Below are positions 14,494 through 23,654 of a stretch of 41,999 nucleotides of DNA, in pieces. The position numbers and the translations under genes are program-made. Numbering within the stretch: position 1 is the stretch's first letter; each line of letters begins with the position of its first letter. Source of the stretch: Acholeplasmataceae bacterium UBA2284 (GTDB lineage: Bacteria; Bacillota_I; Bacilli_A; Acholeplasmatales; Acholeplasmataceae); assembly GCA_002345705.1 (NCBI GenBank), contig DDWO01000012.1, positions 167,257 through 209,255 of the forward strand. The letters are read 5' to 3'. The notes beneath the pieces were generated by a model. The model saw only the letters and a list, made by a program, of their open reading frames with translations. It was not told the DNA's origin and did no database searches.

Positions 14494-17400
14494 ATGCCAT
14501 CGTTATTAATGATTCAATGGGGTGTCGTCGGATTCTTCGTATTGATACACTTCCTACTAGGATTTATGAGAGGAACCAGTAAGTCAACATACTTCACGAT
14601 AGTTAGTATTGTGATGACGTTTGTGACACTGTGGCTTGTATCACTCATGTCGATTAACGCACTCTTTGTTGGAGGGAACACCTTCCAAAGCTATATTAAT
14701 ATGATTGCAGCAAGAGTAGGGTTTACTATACCGACTGAGGTATCTAACTATTTATTTGATCCTGCAATTACTCCTTTTATTATTGCAATCATTGATTTGG
14801 TGATTCGAATCATAGGATTCTTCTCACTCTACCCTATTATTAAGGGTTTTTTCACACTAATTATATTCAAGCCGATTTGGAAACGCGTTTTACTTCCTAT
14901 ATTACTTAAAAAACAAAATGATAGACAAGCACAAAGATTTGAAGAAAGAAATAACGGTAAACAAAAGTTTGTTCCAGCTAAAAGATTAAGAAAAAATATT
15001 TTTAGTCGTTTTGGTGGTGGATTGATGGGTGGACTTCGTGGTGCTGTTGTTGCTTTCGTTTTTTTACTACCTTTACTCGTAATGGCAAGCTTTATCGATG
15101 GATTTGGTGATATATTACCAATTCAATCCTCTAATGGTAGCCAAGCATTAAGTGGAGGAGATCAAGAATTAGTAGCAATACCAGGACTTGATGGAGCCTT
15201 AGGTGATATGCTTGCAGATTATTTAGCTCAAATTGATGAGATGAATGCAAATGGTTTAACATCGATAACGAGTCAAATCGTCATTAATGGCAAGCCTTTG
15301 GAAAGATATTTATTTGATATGGTGTTCACCACCAAGGTTGTTGAAGAAGATAAAGTAACTGAAATCAATTGGGCTGGTGAATTAGAAAGTATTTTAGGTG
15401 TTGGTAAGGTTATCCTAGAATCTGGATTTTTAGAAGAAGGCTTCCAGGTTGAGGATATTTCAAAGGAACATCTTCCTTATATTGAACAATTATTTACCCA
15501 CATTGGGAATTCAGATTTATTAGGCTATATGATTCCATTCGCTACACGATATGGAGTAGAAAATCTACTACCAGATATGGTAGGTGGAGTTAATATTTAT
15601 GAAAGAGAAAAGAGTAAAGCTGCAATTGATGAGTTTGTAAGTATTGATTGGAGCGTTGAATTTAATAATATTTATGGTATTGCCGAGGCTGTTTTAGAGT
15701 TTGGTTCAGTATCTGAACTGATGGTTTACGCCAATAACCCAGAATTAATAGCTGAATTATCTCCTGAAGAAGGAGCTAAGCTAGCAAATATATTTAGAGC
15801 ACTTGGAAATATGGAGACTTTATCCTTAATCTCTGCTGCACTCGATCTAGCAACAACAATGGATCAAGTGAAGGAACAAATTCAATGGATAGCTCCAGAG
15901 GAAGTTGAAGAGTACCTACAAGATCGTTTAGCATTTATTATTGATGATCCTAAATTTTTCACTGGCGATAGTGGAGAAATCTATCGTATTGCTGATTTCA
16001 TAGAAGCAATTTTTACTGATGAGTTTGGTGATGTTGACCTAACTGCCTTCCTCAATGCATCTGCTGACCCAGAAGCATTTGCAGAAGCACAAAATGAAGA
16101 ATGGATTAATAATCTTTTCGTTAAGCTTGTTGATATCCAACTTTTAATTGAATCCATACCAATGGGTGTTGACTTTGGCCTTTACACTGCATCTGGAAGC
16201 CAAGTCAGTGCAGAGCTTGCTGAAGAAATGGCTATTCGATTAGAAGAGATTGATTGGGAAGCCGAAATTTTAAATATTGGTGAAATTTACACCGAAGCAT
16301 TAAAGATTGGTGTTACAAGCTTACTTGGTGAAAATCCACAGTATTATGCAATCATTGATGATGTCGCAATCAACCATATGGATGGTATTCGTACGATTGT
16401 AAGTAAGATTTTCGAGGATTCAGCACTTGTGAGTGCAGCCATCGAAATTGCATCACCAATGCTTGTTGAAACCATGATAGAAGATCCAGAATTAAAGGAA
16501 ATAGCTTTAAATGCATTGATGAGTGATCCAGATAGTGGTGAAGTTGATTTCAACTTCGGTCAGGAGTTCAACAATGTGTTAACTATCGTTGAATCTATTT
16601 ATAAATTTACAACTATTTCTGAATTGAATAGCTTTTCAACAATGACCTTAGACCAAAAAGTTGAACTATTTGCTGGCTTTGGCTCATTAAATAATACAGA
16701 ATACAACACATTCAAATCCGCATTTGAAAATCTTCAAATTTTAAATAGAGCCGATGTAGCAGCTCTAGATTATGCAAAAGCAAGATTTGAAGTTGAACAG
16801 CTATACGTTCCAGAAGAAATTGAATTGGGTAGCGAGCTTACATCAATTATCGGTTTTGTTTATTATGCAGCGAAATACACACATGAAAATGCAAACCTTT
16901 ATAACTCATTTGAAGAAATTGACTTCGCTCCATTATTTGCTGATGAAGTCTTTAGAAGTCACATTTTACCGACCAATTTAGAAAATCATTCTAATTTCCT
17001 ACTCGCTAATATAGCTCATAATTTAAAACACTACTCAAATGATGTGAGCATCTCACAATATTTGGCACTACCTCAAGCTTATTTAGATGCATCTCCTGAA
17101 AGTGAACTTTGGATGGATGAATTAAATGCACTACTAGGCTCAGTGTTTGATTTAGCTGCATCCTTTGAGGATTCAACTGTATTAACACTATCCTTAAGAG
17201 ATATGACTTTATTTGCTGCTGATCCAACTAGCGCATCCATAGAACTCATTACTCAATTTGCTGACCTAACAAAAGCTGAAGAAGCATTTGGAAGCTTGGA
17301 TTCATCCGTAATCCTAAGAACATCAATTAAAACTGCAATTGACACATTTGGTGCAACAACAGCAGCAACTCTTGGAGGATATGAAGTCAAGACTCCAGAA

Positions 17401-20400
17401 ATCGCTAAAGATGGTGAAATGCTAGAGCTTGGTGTATTAGTTGACTTAATTAACGGATTAGCAAAAATCGTCGATGATTTAAATAACACTTGGAACTACA
17501 CTTCAATATCACAAATGACAGCTGATTTATCAGCAAATGCGATTCTTCCTGCCTATAATAACCTAGCAGATGAAACACTATTGTCATTTGGAGAAATTAT
17601 CCTACTTAAGGGTGTTATTAGTGAATTATTATTAAGTGAAGATTTTCAAGCATTTGGTGTTCAATCATTAAATGATGCACAAGAAACCATGGAAGTCCCT
17701 GCAGATTTCTTAGAATTAGCTCCTGAAATGCTAGATGCTGATGGTGTGAAGGGTGAAGAAATAGGTAAACTATTTATATCCATTAAATCATTACAATTAG
17801 CAAGCACAGAAGAACTAAGTTCATTTGGCCCAAATACATTATCTGCATTAATTGATAGAAATGTTGTTGGAACAACTGACGATTTAGACCGATTCTTTGA
17901 TTCAGGATTCATTTACACATTATTAGACAAAGTGATTCAACTAGATGTATTAAGCAATTTTGCTAACGATGCATTATCTGGTGCATTTGGTGATGCTGAT
18001 ATCACTATCGATTTAACTCCTCATCCTGCTTCCCTTGGTAATGCTATTGATCATGAACCAATTGAAGTTGGTAGAGTGACTAAGCAAGAATTTAGAAATA
18101 TTATCGTTTCTCTATCTCTACTTGGTGATTTTAGTACAATTGGTATTGGAACATTCGTCAATATGGCAGATCCAACTGCTGAAACAGATGATTTCACAAC
18201 ATTCTTAGCTTCAGATTTCATTTATGTCGTTTTAGGACGCCTCTTTGAAAATGAAGGCTTTGGTGAATATGTTGGTGGCATGCTATCTGGTGCATTTGGC
18301 GATGGCATTGATTTAGATATGGGTGCTCCAGTAGATGCACTTGGTACTACAGGTGTTGAAGAAGACATCATGACAAGAGTTGAGATGAGAAACCTAATGG
18401 TATCCTTCAAGCTAATTGGGCTTGATGAAAGCACGGATATTCAAATCCCTGCAATTTTAGGTATGCTTGGTCAAAATGAAGATATAGATGGAGAAGACGA
18501 TTTCGATCGATTCTTGAAATCTAAATATATCGCAGATAAGCTTTCCATACTCTTATTATCCGATGCAGTCATTGAATTATTAGCAGCTGATCGCTTTACA
18601 CCAGTAGATTTTGTTATGCCAGCATCCTCATATACAACCATTGGTGATAGAGACCGCCTAACTAATGATGAATTATACAATCTATTTAATGGTTTAAACA
18701 TTTTAGGATTATCAGAGCTTGAAGGATCAAGCTTTAATATCGAACAAATCACCTCATTATCACCAGAAGAAATCGAAAATGTTCTTGATTCCTCATATTT
18801 ATACGTAACCATCGACTTAATGCTTAAATCAGAAACAAGTCTAAGCTTACCTGCTGATGTATTTGAAACAGCTGGTGAATTTGATGGTATGGTTAAAAAG
18901 GTTGAAATCATTAATGTCTTTGGAGCATTTGATGTATTAGGTACCTCAAATCCTGCTGATATTGATATCAACGCTATTACGATTGCAGATATTCAAGCAT
19001 TACTCGATTTAAATTCTATAATCATTGATCAAATGATATCAGATGCGATCGTTGATGCATTAACATCAGTTCCAGCAACTGCATATAATGCTGAATTAAC
19101 AAGACTCACTAAAGATGAAATGAACAATATGGTTCAGGTCTTATTGATACTTGCTGATGGTGATGACCAACAAACTCTAGTAGGATTAACACCAATTGAT
19201 ACATCAACCATTACAAGAGATAAGCTTAGAGACTTCTATGAATTAGATTCTAGACTTGTAGATAGAATACTATCTGAAGCTATTATCGATTCAGGCATTT
19301 CAATTCACTCATTATCCTATGATGATGCGAGTGAAGTTGATGAGTTTGACAATAAGCTAGATTTAAAGAGATCAGAATTAGGCGCATTAATTGATGCATT
19401 AGATATATTAGAAATTGATATTAACAATGCAGGAGCAATTGATCTAAACACATTTACTCCAGAAAAGATAGAAGAATTACTAGACCTAGACTCCAATTTA
19501 ATTTATAGATTAGTTGGTGAAGGTATTATCGATCAAAACCTACAAACTGATGAATCCTTAGCAGCTGATGGAATTGATGCTAACTATGACCCAGAGGCAC
19601 CAGGCTCAGACCTAAAGGTTTCTGAAATGTATGCTTTAGTTGCTGCCATGCAAGCAATGGGTATCACAAGCTTAGGTATGACAATTGATGTGAATACCAC
19701 AACAATTGCACAGCTACAAGCACTTCATTACATTGGATTAGGAATTGATCCAGTCTTAGATACGCATCAATCTGTAATCGTTCATCGATTACTTTCAGAA
19801 GCAATCATTGGTGCACTTACTGTTCCAAGTGGTGCTTACATGGTAGGATCGACACTTGACTTATTACCAAATGAAATCCAAGGTGTTATCGGATCTCTAC
19901 TCGTATTAAGTGAAGGGGATGATCAAGAAACATTGAATGGTTTAACTCCTGTCGATACTTCTGTATTAACTCCAGATGCCATTGAAGATTTACTTGATTT
20001 AGACTCACTCATTATTTATAGAATGGTAGCTTCAGGAATTATTGATCAAAATCTACATACTGATGAATCATTAGCAGAATTAGGTGATGACAATTACGAT
20101 GAAAATGCTATTGGTGAGGATTTAAAGATTTCTGAAATGTATGGTTTAGTTGAAGCAATGCGTGTGATGGGTATCACTGATTTAGGTACTACAATTGATA
20201 TCGATGCAACTACAATTGCACAGCTTCAAGAGCTTCATTATGTAGGATTAGGTATTGATCCAGTCTTAGACACACACCAATCCTTAATTGTTCACAGATT
20301 ACTTTCAGAAGCGATTATTGGAGCATTAACTATTCCTAGTGGTGCTTATATGGTTGGTTCAACACTAGACTTGAAGCCTGAGGAAATCCAAGGTGTTATC

Positions 20401-22515
20401 GGATCATTACTTGTATTAAGTGGTGGTGATGACCAAGAAACATTAAATGGCTTAACTCCAGTCGATACTTCAGTATTAACTCCAGATGCTATTGAAGACC
20501 TATTAGACCTAGACTCATTAATCATCTATAGAATGGTAGCTTCAGGAATTATCGATCAAAACCTACATACTGATGAATCACTCGCAGAATTAGGTGATGA
20601 TAACTATGATGAAAATGCTATCGGCGATGATTTAAAGATTTCTGAAATGTATGGTTTAGTTGAAGCAATGCGCGTGATGGGTATTACTGATTTAGGTACT
20701 ACAATCGTGATTGAAGATACAACAATTGCGCAGCTTCAAGAGCTTCATTATGTAGGACTTGGAATTGATCCAGGTACAGATGTGCACCAATCAGTAATCG
20801 TCCACAGATTATTATCAGAAGCAATCATTGGAGCATTAACTATTCCAAGCGGTGCTTATATGGTTGGTTCAACACTAGACTTGAAGCCTGAGGAAATCCA
20901 AGGTGTTATCGGATCCCTTCTTGTATTAAGTGCTGGTGATGACCAAGAAACATTAAATGGCTTAACTCCAGTTGATACTACCGTATTAACTCCAGCAGCA
21001 ATAGATGATTTACTCGATTTAGACTCACTCATTATCTACCGATTGATTGCTACAGGTATTATTGATCAAAACCTACAAACAGATGAATCATTAGCTGTTC
21101 TTGGTGATGTCAATTATGATCCAGATCTTCCTGGAGCAGATTTAAAGGTATTTGAAATGAGAGCATTAGTAGATGCAATGGAAATTATGGGTATTGTTAA
21201 CCTAGGAACTACAATAGCAGCAGAAAATACAACGATTGCAAATCTTCAAGATTTACATGACGTTGGCTTAAGAGATGCTGGTATTGATGATCTAGACTCA
21301 ACAATCGTTCATAGATTATTATCCAATGCGATTAGTGCAAGCTTAACTATCCCAACCAATGCATTTATGGTTGGTAGTACAGAGGACTTATTCATAGATG
21401 GCACACGTGATGAAATTCAAGGTGTTATTGATGCAATGCTACTCTTAAGTGGTGGTGACGATCAACAAACATTAGTCAGCTTAACTCCAGTAGCAAATAG
21501 CGTATTAACTCCAGCATTAATTAAGAGCTTACTAGATATTGATACACTCATTATTCATAGAATGATAGCAAGCGGTATTATTACTGCTACACTAGACACT
21601 GATGAATCACATGCAGAATTAGGAGATCCTAACTATGATCCAAACGCAATTGGTGAAGATATTAAGGTTTCTGAAATGTATGCATTAGTAGAAGCAATGA
21701 ATATTATGGGTATTACTGATTTATCAGTTGCTATTGATGCACAAGGTGTAACAATTGCTCAACTTCAAAATCTACATTATGTAGGTTTAGGAACTGATCC
21801 AGTTGATGATGAATTTGATTCAGTGATTGTTCATAGAATATTATCAGATGCGATTATAGCGGCTCTTGATATTCCAAGTACAGCCTATATGGTTGGTTCA
21901 ACACTAGATTTATTAGCAGTAGAAGTTCAAGGTGTCATTGACGCAATGTTAGTATTAAACGGTGGCGATGATTCAGCTACATTACTTGATCTAACACCAA
22001 TTGATAACACATTATTAACTGCAGCAGTATTACAAGATTTAATTGATATTGATAAGTTGATTGTTTATAGATTAATCTCAGCTGGTATTATTGCAGCAAA
22101 TATTGATACAGATGAATCTTATGCAGAACTTGGTGATGACAATTACGATCCACTAGCAATTAATGATGATATCAAGATTGCTGAAATGCAACATATTGTA
22201 GATTCAATGGATATTTTAGGTGTTACAAGTATCATGACAATTGCTTCTGATATTACTGTTGCTGGACTTAAGGCATTAACACCAGCAGAAATTGAAATAC
22301 TTGTTGAAGCAAACACAAGTGGACCAAACACAATTATTTACTACATCATTTCTGAAACAGTTGATCCAGATAATAATTTATATGATACTCTTGTTGTTCT
22401 TTATCCAGGAACATACACAGAACCAGCAGATGACTATTATGTACTAGATGGTTTCAGCAACAGATTAAGATTGAAGAGAACTTCAATTGCTGATGCAATC
22501 AATGAATTACCTTAA
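14494..22515 (+). CDS. Giant modular membrane protein with CvpA-like anchor
   Basis: 2673 residues from ATG 14494 (AAGGTGG at 14480-14486, 7-base spacing). Four hydrophobic helices lie at ~8-26, 33-56, 94-125 and 176-200. The pattern (GFMRG in the first, GGLMGGLRGAVVAF in the last) resembles the CvpA/colicin V production family. A strongly basic loop (~139-172) should be cytosolic, which puts everything after residue ~200 outside. That ~2470-residue ectodomain is acidic and has no cysteine. Its first third contains about five divergent repeats beginning like IDWSVEFNNIYGIAE. From ~residue 1085 on, a 70-110-residue module recurs, and it ends in near-identical 170-residue units. It has its own promoter and terminator. 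I know no described family with this full layout; function is unknown. Confidence 0.85.
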   Translation: MPSLLMIQWGVVGFFVLIHFLLGFMRGTSKSTYFTIVSIVMTFVTLWLVSLMSINALFVGGNTFQSYINMIAARVGFTIPTEVSNYLFDPAITPFIIAIIDLVIRIIGFFSLYPIIKGFFTLIIFKPIWKRVLLPILLKKQNDRQAQRFEERNNGKQKFVPAKRLRKNIFSRFGGGLMGGLRGAVVAFVFLLPLLVMASFIDGFGDILPIQSSNGSQALSGGDQELVAIPGLDGALGDMLADYLAQIDEMNANGLTSITSQIVINGKPLERYLFDMVFTTKVVEEDKVTEINWAGELESILGVGKVILESGFLEEGFQVEDISKEHLPYIEQLFTHIGNSDLLGYMIPFATRYGVENLLPDMVGGVNIYEREKSKAAIDEFVSIDWSVEFNNIYGIAEAVLEFGSVSELMVYANNPELIAELSPEEGAKLANIFRALGNMETLSLISAALDLATTMDQVKEQIQWIAPEEVEEYLQDRLAFIIDDPKFFTGDSGEIYRIADFIEAIFTDEFGDVDLTAFLNASADPEAFAEAQNEEWINNLFVKLVDIQLLIESIPMGVDFGLYTASGSQVSAELAEEMAIRLEEIDWEAEILNIGEIYTEALKIGVTSLLGENPQYYAIIDDVAINHMDGIRTIVSKIFEDSALVSAAIEIASPMLVETMIEDPELKEIALNALMSDPDSGEVDFNFGQEFNNVLTIVESIYKFTTISELNSFSTMTLDQKVELFAGFGSLNNTEYNTFKSAFENLQILNRADVAALDYAKARFEVEQLYVPEEIELGSELTSIIGFVYYAAKYTHENANLYNSFEEIDFAPLFADEVFRSHILPTNLENHSNFLLANIAHNLKHYSNDVSISQYLALPQAYLDASPESELWMDELNALLGSVFDLAASFEDSTVLTLSLRDMTLFAADPTSASIELITQFADLTKAEEAFGSLDSSVILRTSIKTAIDTFGATTAATLGGYEVKTPEIAKDGEMLELGVLVDLINGLAKIVDDLNNTWNYTSISQMTADLSANAILPAYNNLADETLLSFGEIILLKGVISELLLSEDFQAFGVQSLNDAQETMEVPADFLELAPEMLDADGVKGEEIGKLFISIKSLQLASTEELSSFGPNTLSALIDRNVVGTTDDLDRFFDSGFIYTLLDKVIQLDVLSNFANDALSGAFGDADITIDLTPHPASLGNAIDHEPIEVGRVTKQEFRNIIVSLSLLGDFSTIGIGTFVNMADPTAETDDFTTFLASDFIYVVLGRLFENEGFGEYVGGMLSGAFGDGIDLDMGAPVDALGTTGVEEDIMTRVEMRNLMVSFKLIGLDESTDIQIPAILGMLGQNEDIDGEDDFDRFLKSKYIADKLSILLLSDAVIELLAADRFTPVDFVMPASSYTTIGDRDRLTNDELYNLFNGLNILGLSELEGSSFNIEQITSLSPEEIENVLDSSYLYVTIDLMLKSETSLSLPADVFETAGEFDGMVKKVEIINVFGAFDVLGTSNPADIDINAITIADIQALLDLNSIIIDQMISDAIVDALTSVPATAYNAELTRLTKDEMNNMVQVLLILADGDDQQTLVGLTPIDTSTITRDKLRDFYELDSRLVDRILSEAIIDSGISIHSLSYDDASEVDEFDNKLDLKRSELGALIDALDILEIDINNAGAIDLNTFTPEKIEELLDLDSNLIYRLVGEGIIDQNLQTDESLAADGIDANYDPEAPGSDLKVSEMYALVAAMQAMGITSLGMTIDVNTTTIAQLQALHYIGLGIDPVLDTHQSVIVHRLLSEAIIGALTVPSGAYMVGSTLDLLPNEIQGVIGSLLVLSEGDDQETLNGLTPVDTSVLTPDAIEDLLDLDSLIIYRMVASGIIDQNLHTDESLAELGDDNYDENAIGEDLKISEMYGLVEAMRVMGITDLGTTIDIDATTIAQLQELHYVGLGIDPVLDTHQSLIVHRLLSEAIIGALTIPSGAYMVGSTLDLKPEEIQGVIGSLLVLSGGDDQETLNGLTPVDTSVLTPDAIEDLLDLDSLIIYRMVASGIIDQNLHTDESLAELGDDNYDENAIGDDLKISEMYGLVEAMRVMGITDLGTTIVIEDTTIAQLQELHYVGLGIDPGTDVHQSVIVHRLLSEAIIGALTIPSGAYMVGSTLDLKPEEIQGVIGSLLVLSAGDDQETLNGLTPVDTTVLTPAAIDDLLDLDSLIIYRLIATGIIDQNLQTDESLAVLGDVNYDPDLPGADLKVFEMRALVDAMEIMGIVNLGTTIAAENTTIANLQDLHDVGLRDAGIDDLDSTIVHRLLSNAISASLTIPTNAFMVGSTEDLFIDGTRDEIQGVIDAMLLLSGGDDQQTLVSLTPVANSVLTPALIKSLLDIDTLIIHRMIASGIITATLDTDESHAELGDPNYDPNAIGEDIKVSEMYALVEAMNIMGITDLSVAIDAQGVTIAQLQNLHYVGLGTDPVDDEFDSVIVHRILSDAIIAALDIPSTAYMVGSTLDLLAVEVQGVIDAMLVLNGGDDSATLLDLTPIDNTLLTAAVLQDLIDIDKLIVYRLISAGIIAANIDTDESYAELGDDNYDPLAINDDIKIAEMQHIVDSMDILGVTSIMTIASDITVAGLKALTPAEIEILVEANTSGPNTIIYYIISETVDPDNNLYDTLVVLYPGTYTEPADDYYVLDGFSNRLRLKRTSIADAINELP
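19621..22515 (+). repeat. Tandem 510-bp in-frame repeats, five full and one partial
   Basis: Anchored at the SEMY/FEMR/AEMQ codons, units start at 19621, 20131, 20641, 21151, 21670 and 22180. Four full units are 510 bp; the 21151 unit is 519 bp because of a 3-residue insertion. Each 170-residue unit contains two related half-modules: one starting SEMYGLVEAMRVMGITDLG, the other PEEIQGVIGSLLVLS. Units 19621, 20131 and 20641 are nearly identical in protein but differ at many synonymous sites. Confidence 0.9.
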
Positions 22516-22537
22516 TAGTTAAAAATTACTAAACAAG

Positions 22538-22573
22538 AAAACCGCTAGGGATAAAATCCTTAACGGTTTTTTT
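22538..22573 (+). terminator. Intrinsic terminator after the giant gene
   Basis: AAACCG (22539-22544) pairs with CGGTTT, and TAGGGAT with ATCCTTA around an AAA loop. A T-run follows to 22573. Confidence 0.8.
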
Positions 22574-22625
22574 CACGCCTCAAGTACCATAATATTTATT
22601 AAAATAAACACATAACATAAAAAGG

Positions 22626-22654
22626 TTTATATAAGTAAATATATATGATATAAT
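22626..22654 (+). promoter_or_regulatory. Promoter of the HTH-Fic gene
   Basis: TTTATA (22626-22631), 17-base spacer, TATAAT (22649-22654) preceded by TGA, which makes it an extended -10. The GTG start is 20 bases downstream, so the leader is about 14 bases. Confidence 0.7.
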
Positions 22655-22674
22655 ATTGATGTGAGGTGATTATT

Positions 22675-23604
22675 GTGACAGTCAGTTATAAAGGGTTGTT
22701 TAAAATACTAGATGAGAAAAATTTGAATTTAACACAGATGTCAAAGGACTTAGCCTTTTCATCAAAGACTAGAGCTAAGTTCACAAAAGGAGAATATGTT
22801 TCATTACAAACGATTGAATCTATATGTAATTATCTAAATGTACCTATCGAGCAAGTAGTCAAGTTTGAAGCAACTCAGAAGCATTCAATAATGTATGATC
22901 AATTATATGAAGAGATGATGCACAAGATTAAAGGTGGAATCTATCATGAAACTCAGATACTGATGACCTACAACTCTAATCACATAGAGGGAAGTAAACT
23001 AACGGCTGAGCAAACAAGATACATCTTTGAAACGAATACTATTGGTTTAGATAGTCAAAAAGTTATTAATATTGATGACATTATTGAGACTCAAAATCAT
23101 TTTAGATGCATTGATTATATAATTAAGACAGCATTTGAACCACTGAGTGAGCAACTTATCAAGGATTTACACAAGATATTGAAGTCAGGGACATCTGATG
23201 CAAAACTTGATTGGTTTAATGTTGGTGAATATAAAGCGAGACCAAACACAGTAGGTGGTATAGCAACATCAAGTCCGATAGATGTATCTAAGCACCTATC
23301 CTTGCTTATTAGAAGTTATGAAAATAGAGAATCACATCAATTTGAAGAGATCATTGATTTTCATTATGAGTTTGAATGTATTCATCCATTTCAAGATGGA
23401 AATGGTAGAGTTGGAAGACTTATCTCCTTCAAGGAATGTTTAAGAAATGGGATTATTCCATTTACAATAGATGAAGATCTAAAACTCTTTTATTATAGAG
23501 GTTTAAAGGAATGGAAAAATGAGAAGGGCTATTTAATTGATACTTGTTTGTCAGGACAAGATAAGTATAAGAATCTATTAGATATGTTTAAAATTAATTA
23601 CTGA
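22675..23604 (+). CDS. HTH-Fic fusion protein (Fic/DOC AMP-transferase family)
   Basis: Fic enzymes transfer AMP or another nucleotide moiety to protein hydroxyls. GTG 22675 is preferred because GAGGTGAT (22663-22670) precedes it; GTG 22666 overlaps that ribosome site. The 309 residues start with an XRE-like HTH (~5-64), followed by the Fic domain (~75-290). The active loop HPFQDGNGRVGR is complete at 237-248 with catalytic H237. SNHIEG at 101-106 fits the inhibitory-helix motif (S/T)xxxE(G/N), so the enzyme should be self-inhibited by E105 (class II type). Monocistronic, with no antitoxin gene beside it. Whether the HTH binds its own promoter is unknown. Confidence 0.9.
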   Translation: MTVSYKGLFKILDEKNLNLTQMSKDLAFSSKTRAKFTKGEYVSLQTIESICNYLNVPIEQVVKFEATQKHSIMYDQLYEEMMHKIKGGIYHETQILMTYNSNHIEGSKLTAEQTRYIFETNTIGLDSQKVINIDDIIETQNHFRCIDYIIKTAFEPLSEQLIKDLHKILKSGTSDAKLDWFNVGEYKARPNTVGGIATSSPIDVSKHLSLLIRSYENRESHQFEEIIDFHYEFECIHPFQDGNGRVGRLISFKECLRNGIIPFTIDEDLKLFYYRGLKEWKNEKGYLIDTCLSGQDKYKNLLDMFKINY

Positions 23605-23612
23605 TAAACATT

Positions 23613-23643
23613 AAAAAATCTCCAACGATTTGGAGATTTTTTT
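23613..23643. terminator. Bidirectional terminator between the Fic gene and the M20 peptidase gene
   Basis: AATCTCCAA (23617-23625) / TTGGAGATT (23630-23638) with loop CGAT, an A-run on the left and a T-run on the right. It serves both converging genes. Confidence 0.88.
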
Positions 23644-23654
23644 CTTTCATATAA

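Noticed and set aside
18471..18971. 166-residue open frame on the minus strand inside the giant gene
   Set aside because: It is a Ser/Asn-rich shadow of the plus-strand gene, with no ribosome site or family motif. The plus-strand frame is continuous and modular here.
19621..22515. CRISPR-like or satellite array
   Set aside because: The period is 510 bp, in frame, with protein conservation stronger than DNA conservation; no short direct repeats with unique spacers.
7271..22515. Common origin of the DNYD repeats and the NYD segments in the giant protein
   Set aside because: The motif is shared only over three or four residues; the giant's modules are helix-rich and the DNYD repeats are strand-rich Ig-like, so chance is likely.
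22675..23604. Type II toxin-antitoxin module (Fic/Doc with Phd)
   Set aside because: No antitoxin gene is adjacent; inhibition is built into the protein by the SNHIEG motif.
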